NCBI GenBank assembly: GCA_030652035.1
Contig: JAUSBJ010000043.1
Span: forward strand, 1-61,335
Reading direction: 5' to 3'
Origin: Sulfurimicrobium sp.
GTDB taxonomy: Bacteria > Pseudomonadota > Gammaproteobacteria > Burkholderiales > Sulfuricellaceae
DNA: 61,335 nucleotides
Below the pieces are notes generated by a model that ran no database searches, was not told the DNA's origin, and worked only from the letters and a program-made list of their open reading frames with translations. This document shows positions 46,030 to 56,437 of the stretch, in pieces. The translations under genes were made by a program, and so were the position numbers. Positions within the stretch are counted from its first letter, which is position 1, and every line of letters begins with the position of its first letter.

Positions 46030-46266
46030 GTGTCCCAGCGGATTCTCGATCCAGATTGAGACACCGGCTTGCAATTGCCGGACGAACCGGCATACCTAAA
46101 AAATGCTCTTTGATTTTGTTAAGAAAAACCGGCGTAACCAGCTTCTCCAATCCTTCTGCATCTTACCACCCAATTGAAGCGGCAATCCACAGCGAACACC
46201 ACTCAAGACAATCGAATCTTCTTATTCGCAGATAGAGGCGATATATACAATTTCGTTACTCGGGTA

Positions 46267-46791
46267 TTAACCCGCCTCAATCAGCGGCACATCGTAAATG
46301 CTGAACTCCATCGCCTCGAGGTCGCCCAGAATGTAGGTCGCAGGTGCGCCTACCCCCCCTACCGTGCCCGGGTTGAGGTACCAGGTATGTCCGCCCTTGA
46401 TGTTCTGCACACTCTGAATGGAGGCCTTGTGGTCATGACCACAGCAGACGATGTCCCAGTCCCCGGTCGTAGCCAGGGCTCGCGCGTAATGAGGATAATG
46501 CACAATAAAGATATTGCGCCCCTGAAGATTGATGCCGGCATCCTGTCCGTAGAACCGGATCATGCTGCCTGTCTCGGTCGCCAGCTTGGACATGGCGAAA
46601 AGATCGCCCGTATTATTGCCGTAAATTACATGCACCGGCAGGCCGAATTTTTGCAAGGACTTCAGCGTCGTTGGGGCCACCACGTCGCCGCAGTGAATCA
46701 CCGCCTCAGCTCCCCGCTCCTTGGCAGCCTCCACTGCCGCCGCCATTAAATGCCTATTGTCATGGCTGTCGGAAATAATACATATTTTCAT
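46267..46791 (-). CDS. YfcE/MJ0936-type metallophosphoesterase
   Basis: The 174-residue protein has the calcineurin-like metal motifs in order: ISDSHDN (residues 6-12), VIHCGD, YGNNTGD, VHYPHYA and CGHDHKA. It belongs to the small YfcE/MJ0936 phosphodiesterases that hydrolyse model phosphodiesters; the true substrate is unknown. It lies between ppa and the qmo operon on the same strand, but gaps on both sides suggest separate control. Confidence 0.94.
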   Translation of the reverse strand: MKICIISDSHDNRHLMAAAVEAAKERGAEAVIHCGDVVAPTTLKSLQKFGLPVHVIYGNNTGDLFAMSKLATETGSMIRFYGQDAGINLQGRNIFIVHYPHYARALATTGDWDIVCCGHDHKASIQSVQNIKGGHTWYLNPGTVGGVGAPATYILGDLEAMEFSIYDVPLIEAG

Positions 46792-46873
46792 TTACATAGC
46801 TTTCAGCTCTCAGCCTTCAGCTCTCCGCAATCAGTTGCTGGCTGATCGCCGAAGGCTAACCTCTAAGCACTCA

Positions 46874-47422
46874 TTAAAACATCGGTTTTTCGACGGCATT
46901 CTGGTAACGGCTGATGCCATCCAGAATCTCCTGTTTTGCCTCATCGGCACCAACCCAGCCTTGCACCTTTACCCACTTGCCGGTTTCAAGATCCTTGTAA
47001 TGCTCGAAGAAGTGCGTGATCTGGGCCGTGGTCCACTCCGGCAAGTCGCGTGGCGACTCGACATTGCGGTAGATATTGCACAATTTGTCAATTGGCACGG
47101 CCAGAAGCTTCGCATCGATACCCGCCTCGTCCTCCATCTTGAGCATACCCACCGGGCGGCAACGCACCACCACACCGGTAATCAGGGGAACCGGCGTAAT
47201 CACCAAAACATCCACAGGATCGCCATCATCGGACAGGGTATGCGGAATGTAGCCGTAATTGCAGGGATAATGCATGGCTGTCGACATGAAACGGTCTACA
47301 AACATGGCGCCCGTATCCTTGTCCACTTCGTACTTGATGGGATCGCCATGCATCGGGATTTCGATAATGACGTTGAAATCGTTTGGGATGTCCCGCCCGG
47401 AACTGACTCGATCCAGATTCAT
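46874..47422 (-). CDS. ppa: Inorganic pyrophosphatase, soluble family I
   Basis: Ppa hydrolyses PPi to two phosphates. The 182-residue protein shows the family I active-site string [20 protein letters not shown] with the metal-binding Asp residues and the second acidic site [11 protein letters not shown]. It sits behind the hppA gene, so this organism can either waste PPi (Ppa) or conserve its energy (HppA). A terminator separates the two genes. Confidence 0.97.
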   Translation of the reverse strand: MNLDRVSSGRDIPNDFNVIIEIPMHGDPIKYEVDKDTGAMFVDRFMSTAMHYPCNYGYIPHTLSDDGDPVDVLVITPVPLITGVVVRCRPVGMLKMEDEAGIDAKLLAVPIDKLCNIYRNVESPRDLPEWTTAQITHFFEHYKDLETGKWVKVQGWVGADEAKQEILDGISRYQNAVEKPMF

Positions 47423-47477
47423 TGATTTAATCTCGTAATAAAAAAACGCATTATAGCCGCAAGCACTGTGGAAACAA

Positions 47478-47502
47478 AAAGGGCGGGGGAAACCCGCCCT
47501 TT
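47478..47502 (-). terminator. Terminator of hppA
   Basis: AAAGGGCGGG (47478-47487) and CCCGCCCTTT (47493-47502) form a perfect ten-base hairpin, and the minus strand continues TTGTTTCC. It lies 22 bases beyond the hppA stop and ahead of ppa. Confidence 0.88.
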
Positions 47503-47523
47503 AATGCGTAATCTATAACAATC

Positions 47524-49578
47524 CTAGATCAGTGGAACAATCATCAGCGCTACGATGTTGATGATCTTGATCAGCGGGTTGACAGCAGGACCAGCCGTAT
47601 CCTTGTAGGGATCGCCGACGGTATCACCGGTTACCGCCGCCTTGTGGGCTTCAGAACCTTTGCCACCGTAATTGCCTTCCTCGATGTATTTCTTGGCGTT
47701 ATCCCAGGCGCCACCACCTGTGGTCATGGAAATTGCCACAAAAATACCGGTGATGATGGTGCCGATCAGCACACCACCCAGAGCTTGCGCACCCAGGGTC
47801 AGGCCAACGATGAGGGGAACAGCCACCGGCAGAAGTGAAGGAACAATCATTTCCTTGATCGCCGCCTTGGTCAGCATGTCCACTGCCTTGGAATAGTCGG
47901 GTTTGGCTGTACCTGCCATGATGCCCGGAATTTCCTTGAACTGGCGACGCACTTCTACCACCACGGAACCTGCTGCACGGCCCACGGCTTCCATGCCCAT
48001 GGCAGCAAACAGGTAAGGCACCATGCCGCCAATGAACAATCCAATGATCACCATGTGATTGGACAAGTCGAAGCTCATCGCCTTGGCCAGGGGGTCGGCC
48101 AGGAGCGCGTGAGCATTGATCGAGTGCGTATAGTCTGCGAACAGAACCAGCGCGGCCAGACCTGCAGAGCCAATGGCGTAGCCCTTGGTCACTGCCTTGG
48201 TGGTGTTGCCTACTGCATCGAGCGGGTCGGTGATGTTGCGAATATCATCCGGCAAGCCAGCCATTTCTGCGATACCGCCTGCGTTATCGGTGATCGGTCC
48301 GTAAGCGTCAAGCGCCACGATAATACCCGCCATGGACAGCATGGAAGTCGCGGCAATGGCAATACCGTACAGGCCACCCAGAGCATAGGCGCCGCCAATG
48401 GCGGCACATACTGCCAGCACAGGTGCGGCGGTGGATTTCATCGACACGCCCAGACCGGCGATCACGTTGGTACCATGACCGGTAGTAGAGGCTTCAGCGA
48501 TGTGGCGCACCGGGCTGAACTCGGTTGCGGTGTAGTATTCAGTAATCCACACCAGCGCGGCAGTCAATGCCAAACCAATCAGGGAGGCCAGATACAGGTT
48601 CATCGACGTCACCATCTTGCCGTCGATCATCACGCCCTCACCCAGAATCCAGGTGGTCACGGGATAGAAGGCAACCACGGCCAAGACACCGGACACGATC
48701 AGGCCCTTGTACAGTGCGTTCATGATCTTGGCACCCGGCTGCGTCTTGACGAAGAAGGTACCAATAATCGACGCGATGATTGAAACACCGCCCAGCACCA
48801 GCGGATAGATCACCGCTTCAGGAGAGCCGGTAATCATCAGGCCGCCCAACACCATGGTGGCGATAATGGTTACTGCGTAAGTTTCGAACAAGTCCGCTGC
48901 CATACCTGCGCAGTCGCCCACGTTGTCGCCCACGTTGTCGGCGATCACGGCAGGGTTGCGGGGATCGTCCTCGGGGATGCCGGCTTCGACCTTACCCACC
49001 AGATCGGCGCCGACGTCAGCACCCTTAGTGAAGATGCCGCCACCGAGCCGGGCGAAGATGGAGATCAGCGAACTACCGAAAGCCAGACCCACCAGTGAGT
49101 GCGTCGCCTCAGTAGCACTGGAGCCCACGCCGAGCGTCAGGAAGGCGTAGTAACCGGCCACACCCAGAAGACCCAGGCCCACCACCAGCATGCCGGTAAT
49201 CGCGCCGCCCTTGAAAGCCACGTTCAGAGCGGCATTGATGCCGTCCTTGGCGGCTTCTGCGGTACGCACGTTGGCGCGCACCGAGACGTTCATGCCGATA
49301 AAGCCGGTCAGGCCCGACAGAATTGCACCCAGCGCAAAACCGACCGCAGTCTGCCAGCCCAGAGCCACAAAAATGGCCACGAGTAGAATTACGCCAACAA
49401 CTCCAATCGTGGTGTACTGCCGATTCAGGTACGCTGAAGCACCTTCCTGCACCGCCGCTGCAATTTCCCGCATGCGGTCGTTTCCAGTTGGCAACCCCAG
49501 AATCCACTTAATCGAAACCGCCCCATACAGGAGCGCCGCACCCGCACATACTAGCGCAAACAAAAGACCGACTGACAT
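47524..49578 (-). CDS. hppA: Proton-pumping membrane pyrophosphatase, K+-independent
   Basis: HppA couples PPi hydrolysis to proton pumping. The 684-residue protein is very hydrophobic with about 16 membrane helices and has the catalytic segments [20 protein letters not shown] and [20 protein letters not shown]. The switch region reads [18 protein letters not shown]: Lys and Thr at the two positions that mark K+-independent H+ pumps (K+-dependent forms have Ala at both). The start at 49578 gives the usual short N-terminus ([20 protein letters not shown]). It lies next to PPi-phosphofructokinase, which uses the same currency. Confidence 0.96.
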   Translation of the reverse strand: MSVGLLFALVCAGAALLYGAVSIKWILGLPTGNDRMREIAAAVQEGASAYLNRQYTTIGVVGVILLVAIFVALGWQTAVGFALGAILSGLTGFIGMNVSVRANVRTAEAAKDGINAALNVAFKGGAITGMLVVGLGLLGVAGYYAFLTLGVGSSATEATHSLVGLAFGSSLISIFARLGGGIFTKGADVGADLVGKVEAGIPEDDPRNPAVIADNVGDNVGDCAGMAADLFETYAVTIIATMVLGGLMITGSPEAVIYPLVLGGVSIIASIIGTFFVKTQPGAKIMNALYKGLIVSGVLAVVAFYPVTTWILGEGVMIDGKMVTSMNLYLASLIGLALTAALVWITEYYTATEFSPVRHIAEASTTGHGTNVIAGLGVSMKSTAAPVLAVCAAIGGAYALGGLYGIAIAATSMLSMAGIIVALDAYGPITDNAGGIAEMAGLPDDIRNITDPLDAVGNTTKAVTKGYAIGSAGLAALVLFADYTHSINAHALLADPLAKAMSFDLSNHMVIIGLFIGGMVPYLFAAMGMEAVGRAAGSVVVEVRRQFKEIPGIMAGTAKPDYSKAVDMLTKAAIKEMIVPSLLPVAVPLIVGLTLGAQALGGVLIGTIITGIFVAISMTTGGGAWDNAKKYIEEGNYGGKGSEAHKAAVTGDTVGDPYKDTAGPAVNPLIKIINIVALMIVPLI

Positions 49579-49710
49579 GATGACACCATCCCTTCTTGCT
49601 GATATTACTAGGCCAATCCGGGCTGGCCCCACGCCCCCGTTGATCACCCCGCGGCCTGTCCGGCCCCGGTCAAACTCTATTTCTTATAGTTTTACAAGTT
49701 GATGCGTTCA

Positions 49711-49944
49711 CTATTTTGGCAAATCACTGTTACGGTTTTTCACCGCGATGCCGTTCTCGAAGTGAGTGCCGGGTTCAAAACCGAACACCTGCTCCAAATT
49801 CAACTCGCGGATTAGCTGATCCACTACCGCCTGGCCATGCTCTTTCTGCATCTCGGACAAAATCAGCTTGGCTGAATTGGCATTGTATCCGCCGCCAAAG
49901 TTGGTCTGAATCGCGAGAAACTGCCGGGCACGATCAAGCGTCAT
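49711..49944 (-). CDS. Conserved hypothetical protein, 77 residues
   Basis: The small soluble protein reads MTLDRARQFLAIQTNFGGGY and then KLILSEMQKEHGQAVVDQLI, followed by VFGFEPGTHF. No known domain is recognised. It lies nine bases downstream of the PPi-phosphofructokinase gene, close enough for co-transcription, and before hppA. The regular amphipathic helices and tight spacing make it a likely real gene linked to these PPi enzymes; function unknown. Confidence 0.8.
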   Translation of the reverse strand: MTLDRARQFLAIQTNFGGGYNANSAKLILSEMQKEHGQAVVDQLIRELNLEQVFGFEPGTHFENGIAVKNRNSDLPK

Positions 49945-49953
49945 GTTTAACCA

Positions 49954-51207
49954 TTACAACTTGAATTCAGCTAATTTCTTGGGCACTGCTACGTTCTTCA
50001 GCGTCACATATTCCGGCAGACCATCCTTGTATGGAGGGTAATCCTCCCCCTGAATCAGCGGAACAAGGTAGCGCTTGCACTTCTCTGTAATGCCAAAGCC
50101 ATCCTTGGTAATGAAATCCTTGGGCATGAATTTTTCGACATTGGCCACATCCTTGAGGTCCGCAACACCGATCTTGTACTTGTATGGCTCATCGGAAATG
50201 CGGTGCACCGTCGGCATCACCGAATTGCGGCCCTTCACAGCCAGTTCAACGGCGGCCTTACCAAGCTGGTAAGCCTGCTTCACATCGGTTTTGGATGCGA
50301 TATGCCGCGCTGCACGCTGCAGGTAGTCCGCCACTGCCCAATGAAATTTATGCCCCAGCGCATCCTTGATCATGTTAGCCACCACCGGAGCAGCGCCACC
50401 CAACTGGGCATGACCGAAGGCATCGCGGGTACCCTGCTCGGCAAGGAACTTGCCATCCGGATAGTGGCAGCCTTCCGAAACCACAACCGTGCAGAAACCG
50501 TGCTTCTTGACGTTCTCGTCCACCTTGGCGAGGAACTTCTTCTGGTCGAATTCCACTTCCGGGAACAGGATGACAACCGGAATACCCTGGTCTTCCACCA
50601 GTCCGCCTGCCGCAGCGATCCAGCCTGCATGACGCCCCATCACTTCGATGACGAACACCTTGGTCGAAGTCTTGGACATGGAACGCACGTCGAACGAAGC
50701 TTCCAGCGTGGACACGGCGATGTACTTGGCCACCGAGCCAAAACCCGGGCAACAGTCGGTGATCGGCAGGTCGTTATCCACGGTCTTGGGCACATGGATC
50801 GCCTGGATCGGGTAGCCCATGGCTTCCGATAACTGGGAAACCTTGAAACAGGTATCGGCAGAATCGCCACCGCCGTTATAGAAGAAGTAGCCGATGTTGT
50901 GCGCCTTGAAAACCTCGATCAGGCGCTCGTATTCGCGCTTGTTGGCTTCCAGGCTCTTGAGCTTGAAGCGGCAGGAACCGAACGCGCCGGAGGGCGTGTA
51001 ACGCAGTGCGGCAATCGCATCTGCGGATTCCTTCGATGTATCGATCAGGTCTTCAGTCAGCGCACCAATAATGCCGTTGCGACCGGCGTAAACCTTGCCG
51101 ATCACATCCTTGTTCTTGCGTGCGGTCTCGATCACGCCGCAGGCGGAAGCATTAATAACGGCTGTCACACCGCCAGATTGAGCATAAAACGCATTCTTTT
51201 TTGCCAT
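49954..51207 (-). CDS. pfp: PPi-dependent 6-phosphofructokinase
   Basis: This enzyme interconverts fructose 6-phosphate and fructose 1,6-bisphosphate using PPi instead of ATP, reversibly. The 417-residue protein has FFYNGGGDSADTCFKVS at the phosphoryl-donor site (ATP enzymes have GGDGS here), PKTVDNDLPITDCCPGFGS and VIEVMGRHAGWIAAAGGL. The start at 51207 follows GGAGG. PPi dependence is inferred from the family and supported by hppA and ppa next door. In autotrophs it can also act on sedoheptulose-bisphosphate in the Calvin cycle. Confidence 0.93.
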   Translation of the reverse strand: MAKKNAFYAQSGGVTAVINASACGVIETARKNKDVIGKVYAGRNGIIGALTEDLIDTSKESADAIAALRYTPSGAFGSCRFKLKSLEANKREYERLIEVFKAHNIGYFFYNGGGDSADTCFKVSQLSEAMGYPIQAIHVPKTVDNDLPITDCCPGFGSVAKYIAVSTLEASFDVRSMSKTSTKVFVIEVMGRHAGWIAAAGGLVEDQGIPVVILFPEVEFDQKKFLAKVDENVKKHGFCTVVVSEGCHYPDGKFLAEQGTRDAFGHAQLGGAAPVVANMIKDALGHKFHWAVADYLQRAARHIASKTDVKQAYQLGKAAVELAVKGRNSVMPTVHRISDEPYKYKIGVADLKDVANVEKFMPKDFITKDGFGITEKCKRYLVPLIQGEDYPPYKDGLPEYVTLKNVAVPKKLAEFKL

Positions 51208-51232
51208 CCCATCCTCCAAATTATCTTTCGTT

Positions 51233-51583
51233 CTAGGCGGCCCTGATACTGCGTTGGTCCGCCTCCATTTTCAACAACAGCGAAACACATTCCGCCAGAT
51301 CGTCATATTCGCGGCGGCCCGTACCGTACTGCTCTCTTTTGGAATAGAAGAACTGGCTGCGATAAAGGCCGTCACCGACCTTGAAAATCACGAAATGCGC
51401 TATACCATCCGTCCAGTACAGGGTCGGACAGGAGGTCATCTCACGGTCGGCAGGATCAAGGCGGATATCGGAATCCGCCACCAGGACCTCGACCACACCC
51501 GCACCGAAACGCTCCTTGACCGCGGTTTCCACCACCCACAACTGGGTGCTGGTGATATCCGGGATTTCAGCTTTCTTCTTCAT
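51233..51583 (-). CDS. Conserved hypothetical protein, 116 residues
   Basis: The soluble protein starts MKKKAEIPDITSTQLWVVET and contains CPTLYWTDGIAHFVIFKVGD and FFYSKREQYGTGRREYDDL, suggesting a small alpha/beta fold. The family is not recognised. It lies 13 bases after adk and 25 bases before the PPi-phosphofructokinase gene, so it is probably in their operon. Function unknown. Confidence 0.82.
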   Translation of the reverse strand: MKKKAEIPDITSTQLWVVETAVKERFGAGVVEVLVADSDIRLDPADREMTSCPTLYWTDGIAHFVIFKVGDGLYRSQFFYSKREQYGTGRREYDDLAECVSLLLKMEADQRSIRAA

Positions 51584-51596
51584 CGCAGCCGGATTC

Positions 51597-52253
<657 letters not shown>

Positions 52254-52386
52254 CTACCTCCTTAATTATTAGCGCCCAAACAATTGCAGATAAGAATATC
52301 TTGTTTTTCTAACGTACTGCAAGGGTATTGCAATTAGTTAGCGCTGCACATTTAATTTTTTTTATAAAGAGATAAGCCCATTCTCT

Positions 52387-53148
52387 TTAATCGCACGCGC
52401 CCTTGAACAGGCCTCGCACGCGCTCCAGATCGTCAGCTGTATCCACCCCAGCCGCTGGCGGCATGGAGGTTAATGCAACGCTGATCCTGTAGCCGTACCA
52501 CATGGCGCGCAGTTGTTCCAGCGCCTCAAACTGTTCAATTGCTGCTGGCGCAAGGCTGCCGTAGATTTTAAGAAATCCGGTGCGGTAAGCGTAAATTCCG
52601 ATATGGCGAAACACCGGCAGTTCCATGGGAAACTCACCCGCAGCAAACGCATCCCGGGCATAGGGAATCGGCGCACGGCTGAAATACAGGGCATGGCTTT
52701 CCCTGTCCAGCACCACCTTCACCACATTGGGATTGAGCATCTCGGCATGCTCGTAAATACGGTGACAGGCAGTTGAAATCGCGGCTAGCGGATGCTCGTG
52801 CAAATGCTGCGCCACGGCGCCGATCAAACCGGGTTCAATCAGTGGCTCATCGCCCTGCACATTAACGACCAGCACATCCTCACCCCAGCCGCGCATTGCC
52901 GCCACTTCGGCAATGCGGTCCGTGCCGGAAGCATGGTGCGGCGAAGTCATGCACACATTCAAGCCGTGGCCACGTACCACATCGGCGACGCCGTCATGGT
53001 CAGTGGCGACCCACACCTCCTCTGCCCCACTTTGCATCGCCCGCTCCGCCACTCTCACCACCATGGGCTTGCCGGCAATATCCGCCAGCGGCTTGCCGGG
53101 CAGGCGAGTGGATGCGTAGCGTGCGGGGATCACGACTTTGAAGTTCAT
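52387..53148 (-). CDS. kdsB: CMP-KDO synthetase KdsB
   Basis: KdsB activates KDO with CTP for lipopolysaccharide core synthesis. The 253-residue protein starts [20 protein letters not shown], followed by the nucleotide site [17 protein letters not shown], and has [12 protein letters not shown], the metal-site segment. It follows the trm112 gene by 40 bases and lpxK is next, so three envelope genes lie together. Confidence 0.98.
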   Translation of the reverse strand: MNFKVVIPARYASTRLPGKPLADIAGKPMVVRVAERAMQSGAEEVWVATDHDGVADVVRGHGLNVCMTSPHHASGTDRIAEVAAMRGWGEDVLVVNVQGDEPLIEPGLIGAVAQHLHEHPLAAISTACHRIYEHAEMLNPNVVKVVLDRESHALYFSRAPIPYARDAFAAGEFPMELPVFRHIGIYAYRTGFLKIYGSLAPAAIEQFEALEQLRAMWYGYRISVALTSMPPAAGVDTADDLERVRGLFKGACD

Positions 53149-53188
53149 GGGTTAAGGGTTTCTCCCATTCCTCCTCACTCATGTCCCA

Positions 53189-53368
53189 TCACACTTCTTC
53201 CTCGGCCGGCAGCTTGCGCGCCTCTTCCTCCAGCATCACAGGAATATCATCCTTGACCGGATAAGCCAGGCGGCATGGCTTGCAAACCAATTCCAGCGCC
53301 GCCTTCTTGTATACCAGAGGCCCCTTGCACAAAGGGCACACCAAAATTTCAAGCAATTTCGCGTCCAT
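53189..53368 (-). CDS. Trm112-family zinc-ribbon protein (YcaR-like)
   Basis: The 59-residue protein has C-x2-C pairs in [13 protein letters not shown] and [12 protein letters not shown], a small zinc ribbon. Such proteins are commonly encoded between lpxK and kdsB in proteobacteria, as here. The gene overlaps the lpxK end by 20 bases. The start at 53368 (ATG) is chosen over a GTG one codon upstream. Function is not established in bacteria. Confidence 0.95.
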   Translation of the reverse strand: MDAKLLEILVCPLCKGPLVYKKAALELVCKPCRLAYPVKDDIPVMLEEEARKLPAEEEV

Positions 53369-54383
53369 CACATTCCCCTAATAATTCCAGAATTTTTGCC
53401 CCGAAAAGCGGATCCACTTCAGCCGTTACCGGCAAGACCCAGTAACGCTCATCAGCAAATGCCGCGCACTTCACTGCATCTTTCTCGGTCATCAGCAGCG
53501 CGTCTGCATCGGGCCAATCCAGATCACCTGGCCGGTAAGCATGATGATCTGGAAAAACGTGCGCAGAAAATACCAGCCCCAATCCACGCAAGTGCTCAAA
53601 AAACCGCTGTGGATGGCCGATACCAGCCAAGGCATGCAATCTTGAAGCGCCCAGTACCGCTGCTGCGCGCCTCTCACCCGAGCGCAGGTTAATCAGTTCC
53701 GTACCGTTCAAACGCATCTGGAATTGCTCGGCCAACCCATCGAGGGGGGCTCCACCATTCACCACGACCGCATCCACCTGATGCAAACGCCACAAACCTT
53801 CGCGCAATGGCCCGGCCGGTAGTAGCCGGCCATTACCGAAACGGCGCCGCCCGTCCACCACCGCTATTTCGAGATCACGCTGCAGACGATAATGCTGCAA
53901 ACCGTCATCGCTGAAAATCACATTACAGCCGGGATTCGCATCCAACAAAGCACGCCCCGCCGCCACTCGGTCGCGCCCAACCCAGACAGGACAGGCGGAT
54001 TTTCGTGCCAACAGGACAGGTTCATCCCCTCTCAACGCAGGATCATCAGCTGGATCAACCGAGCTTGCATCCATAGATTCACTACCATAGCCGCGGCTCA
54101 CGATACCCGGCCGATAACCCTGTTGCCGAAGAAATTGTGCCAGCCAGAGCACCAGCGGTGTCTTGCCGCTACCGCCGACAGTGATATTGCCAACCACGAT
54201 CACTGGCACCGGCAGTCGCTCGGAAGCCAGCCACCCATATCTGAACGCCATCCTGCGCAGGGCAGAAAGCAGCCAGAACAAGGCGCTGAGCGGCAACAAT
54301 GCAAGCTGCCACGCACTGTGACGATACCATTGCTTTTCCAGCCACAAACCAGACCCGGGAGCCGGATCAGGAGCCCCGGTCAC
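53349..54383 (-). CDS. lpxK: Tetraacyldisaccharide 4'-kinase LpxK
   Basis: LpxK phosphorylates the lipid A precursor at the inner membrane. The 344-residue protein has one N-terminal hydrophobic segment ([20 protein letters not shown]), the P-loop [17 protein letters not shown] and [20 protein letters not shown], the usual LpxK block. It overlaps exbD as ATGA and trm112 by 20 bases, so it is part of exbB-exbD-lpxK-trm112-kdsB. Confidence 0.97.
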   Translation of the reverse strand: MTGAPDPAPGSGLWLEKQWYRHSAWQLALLPLSALFWLLSALRRMAFRYGWLASERLPVPVIVVGNITVGGSGKTPLVLWLAQFLRQQGYRPGIVSRGYGSESMDASSVDPADDPALRGDEPVLLARKSACPVWVGRDRVAAGRALLDANPGCNVIFSDDGLQHYRLQRDLEIAVVDGRRRFGNGRLLPAGPLREGLWRLHQVDAVVVNGGAPLDGLAEQFQMRLNGTELINLRSGERRAAAVLGASRLHALAGIGHPQRFFEHLRGLGLVFSAHVFPDHHAYRPGDLDWPDADALLMTEKDAVKCAAFADERYWVLPVTAEVDPLFGAKILELLGECDGREIA

Positions 54384-54802
54384 TTGCCGTTCTTCGCCTG
54401 AGTGGCAAAACTGATACGGCTGTAGCCCGCCAGACGCGAGGCTTCCATGACATTGATCACGGATTGATGCGTAGCCTCGGCATCGGCGTTGATCACAATC
54501 ACTGGGTCGGCACGCTCCCCCGCCGCACGGCGCAGCGCCTCGCTCAGGGCATCCACGCCGGGAGTGGCCAGTGGTGTGCGGTTGATAACATAACGGCCGG
54601 AAGCATCAACCGCGACAGTGATTTCGTTTGACTTCTCCGCCTGCTTCTCGGCATCGGCGGTTGGCAGGTTAATCTGCAATTCGGCAATCTGGGAAAAAGT
54701 GGTGGTCACCATGAGGAAGATCAGGATCACCAACAGCACGTCGATCATCGCAATAAGGTTGATTTCTGGCTCTTCCCTCAACCGGCCACGTTGGAAGTTC
54801 AT
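54380..54802 (-). CDS. exbD: ExbD/TolR-family biopolymer transport protein
   Basis: The 140-residue protein has one N-terminal membrane helix (INLIAMIDVLLVILIFLMVT) carrying the conserved Asp in AMIDVLLV, and a periplasmic domain ending in VMEASRLAGYSRISFATQ. It works with ExbB as a proton-driven motor. Whether it energises TonB, Tol or lipid A/LPS-related transport is not shown; in betaproteobacteria this exbBD pair usually precedes lpxK. Confidence 0.95.
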   Translation of the reverse strand: MNFQRGRLREEPEINLIAMIDVLLVILIFLMVTTTFSQIAELQINLPTADAEKQAEKSNEITVAVDASGRYVINRTPLATPGVDALSEALRRAAGERADPVIVINADAEATHQSVINVMEASRLAGYSRISFATQAKNGK

Positions 54803-54812
54803 GTGCTGCGTC

Positions 54813-55418
54813 CTATTTCCGCTCGCCGTGAACCATGTCCACCAGCTTGATTGACTCCTGTTCCATTTCCATCACCAATGTTTCCACCTTGCCACGGAAA
54901 TAGCGGTAAAAGATCATGCTGGGAATCGCCACAATCAGGCCCATGGCCGTGTTATACAGCGCCACTGAGATTCCGTGCGCCAACTGGGCGGGGCTGCCGC
55001 CAGTCGGGGTAAGCGCACCAAAGATTTCCACCATGCCGATTACAGTGCCGAGCAGCCCCAGGAGCGGACTGATTGAAGCGATCGTACCCAAGGTAGTGAG
55101 AAAACGTTCCAGTTCATGCGTTACAGCGCGTCCAGCATCTTCAATGGCCTCCTTCATCATCTCTCGGGAGCTACTGACATTGCGCAGGCCTGCTGCAAAT
55201 ATGCGTCCAAGTGGAGAATGCCGTTCCAGGTTGGCGATCATCTCATCGTTGACGCCATCCTGCCGCAGCCATTCGCGCACTTTGGGCAGCAAACTTTTGG
55301 GCGCAACCAGGCCACCATACAAGGACCACGAACGCTCGCCGATAATTGCCAGCGATATGACCGACGCAATGATCAACGGCCAGATTGGCCAGCCGGCAGC
55401 TTGAATTATGGATAACAC
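54813..55418 (-). CDS. exbB: MotA/TolQ/ExbB-family proton channel protein
   Basis: The 201-residue protein has three membrane helices (near residues 10-30, 105-130 and 150-175) and the conserved block ISPLLGLLGTVIGMVEIFGA, which lines the proton path. It pairs with ExbD encoded ten bases downstream. It is the first gene of the run exbB-exbD-lpxK-trm112-kdsB. Confidence 0.95.
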   Translation of the reverse strand: MLSIIQAAGWPIWPLIIASVISLAIIGERSWSLYGGLVAPKSLLPKVREWLRQDGVNDEMIANLERHSPLGRIFAAGLRNVSSSREMMKEAIEDAGRAVTHELERFLTTLGTIASISPLLGLLGTVIGMVEIFGALTPTGGSPAQLAHGISVALYNTAMGLIVAIPSMIFYRYFRGKVETLVMEMEQESIKLVDMVHGERK

Positions 55419-55530
55419 GCCCTACCCCCTGTTATTTTTAACCTTGTAACTTTAGCCTGCCGCCTCGTTTTCAGCAAGCATAGCGCCTAACCCGGCTGGC
55501 ATACGAATCCTGACTTCAGTCTGCAAAAAC

Positions 55531-55559
55531 AAAAAAACCTGCCCGGTGCTGCGGCAGGT
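55531..55559 (-). terminator. Terminator of the tandem-TusA gene
   Basis: ACCTGCC (55537-55543) pairs with GGCAGGT (55553-55559), and on the minus strand a run of seven T follows the hairpin. It lies 24 bases beyond the stop of the tandem TusA gene and isolates it from exbB. Confidence 0.92.
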
Positions 55560-55583
55560 AAAAGGGGGAGGGGTTAGCTCTTG

Positions 55584-56072
55584 CTAATTCTTTTGGATAT
55601 AAAAAGCGAGTACGCCGGGGTCGATTTCCTGTATTTCCAGAAGGGCGTTTCCACTACTTTTAATCCATGCATCGATATCGTCACGCGTGGCGGGGCAGCT
55701 GCTGATCAGTTTCAAAATTTCACCGCTCTGCATGCCCTGAAGAAATTTCCTCGCTTCGACTATCGGGCCGGGGCATGCCATGCCGCTCATGTCCAGCGCA
55801 ACATGGAACGCGGAAGGAGGGCGCCGACCTTTGCGGATAAAATACTCGTCCGCACCGTCAGCATCCTTGTCGGTGCGAATCACTTCGTTGTCGGTCTGTT
55901 TGATCCAGGAAAACAGATCGTCCTTGGTGCCGGCACAATCCGAAACCAGACAGAGCACTTCGCCCGGCTTAAGCCCGTCCAGCACTTTTTTCGCTCCAAG
56001 CAAGGGGTGCGGGCAACTCAATCCAGTCAAGTCCAATATGCCATTAGCACCAATTAAAAGCGGTTGATTCAC
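55584..56072 (-). CDS. Tandem TusA-domain sulfur carrier-like protein
   Basis: The 162-residue protein is two TusA domains in one chain. Each has the Cys-Pro active-site motif: LTGLSCPHPLLGAKK in the first half and MSGMACPGPIVEARK in the second. TusA passes persulfide sulfur; it serves tRNA thiolation (with MnmA) and, in sulfur oxidisers, cytoplasmic sulfur trafficking. I chose a GTG start at 56072 because GAGGAG lies nine bases before it; a TTG at 56141 would add 23 residues. The gene has its own terminator and lies alone next to an AT-rich region. The link to sulfur oxidation is inferred. Confidence 0.92.
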   Translation of the reverse strand: MNQPLLIGANGILDLTGLSCPHPLLGAKKVLDGLKPGEVLCLVSDCAGTKDDLFSWIKQTDNEVIRTDKDADGADEYFIRKGRRPPSAFHVALDMSGMACPGPIVEARKFLQGMQSGEILKLISSCPATRDDIDAWIKSSGNALLEIQEIDPGVLAFYIQKN

Positions 56073-56220
56073 TGCCAGGATCTCCTCAATAACGTTCGAA
56101 TAAACTTCGCTGATGTTGCCATAATATTTATTGATTGGCAAGGATTACGTGAAAATCTGCTCCAGCGAGAACGCAGGTCTTGAAAATCGCCTTAACATCA
56201 TGGCTGACTTAAGTTTTATC

Positions 56221-56422
56221 TTATTGTCCACAGAAACTGTGGATAACTTTGTGTATGCTTTGTCCATAACTGACTTAACTGCCCTCCACATAACATTTTT
56301 TCCATTCCGCACAAAATTTACACTTCTTATATTTATTATATTTATCAACAGCTTAACAAATTTACAATACGCCATTGACAAGCAAGAAACAGATATGAAA
56401 GTTTTTTTACCACTGTGGATTA
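56221..56422. other. AT-rich region with a cluster of DnaA boxes
   Basis: The 365-base gap between the tandem TusA gene and xseA is much richer in A/T than its surroundings. It contains a perfect DnaA box (TTATCCACA, read on the minus strand at 56238-56246), paired as an inverted repeat with TTGTCCACA at 56224-56232. TTATCAACA at 56342-56350, TAATCCACA (minus, 56414-56422) and TTATGGACA (minus, near 56260-56268) each differ by one base. A run like CTTATATTTATTATATTTAT lies at 56325-56344. It may be a replication origin, a DnaA-titration site or a DnaA-regulated promoter; no dnaA or dnaN gene is nearby. Confidence 0.5.
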
Positions 56423-56437
56423 GTTTAGAATTCGTCT

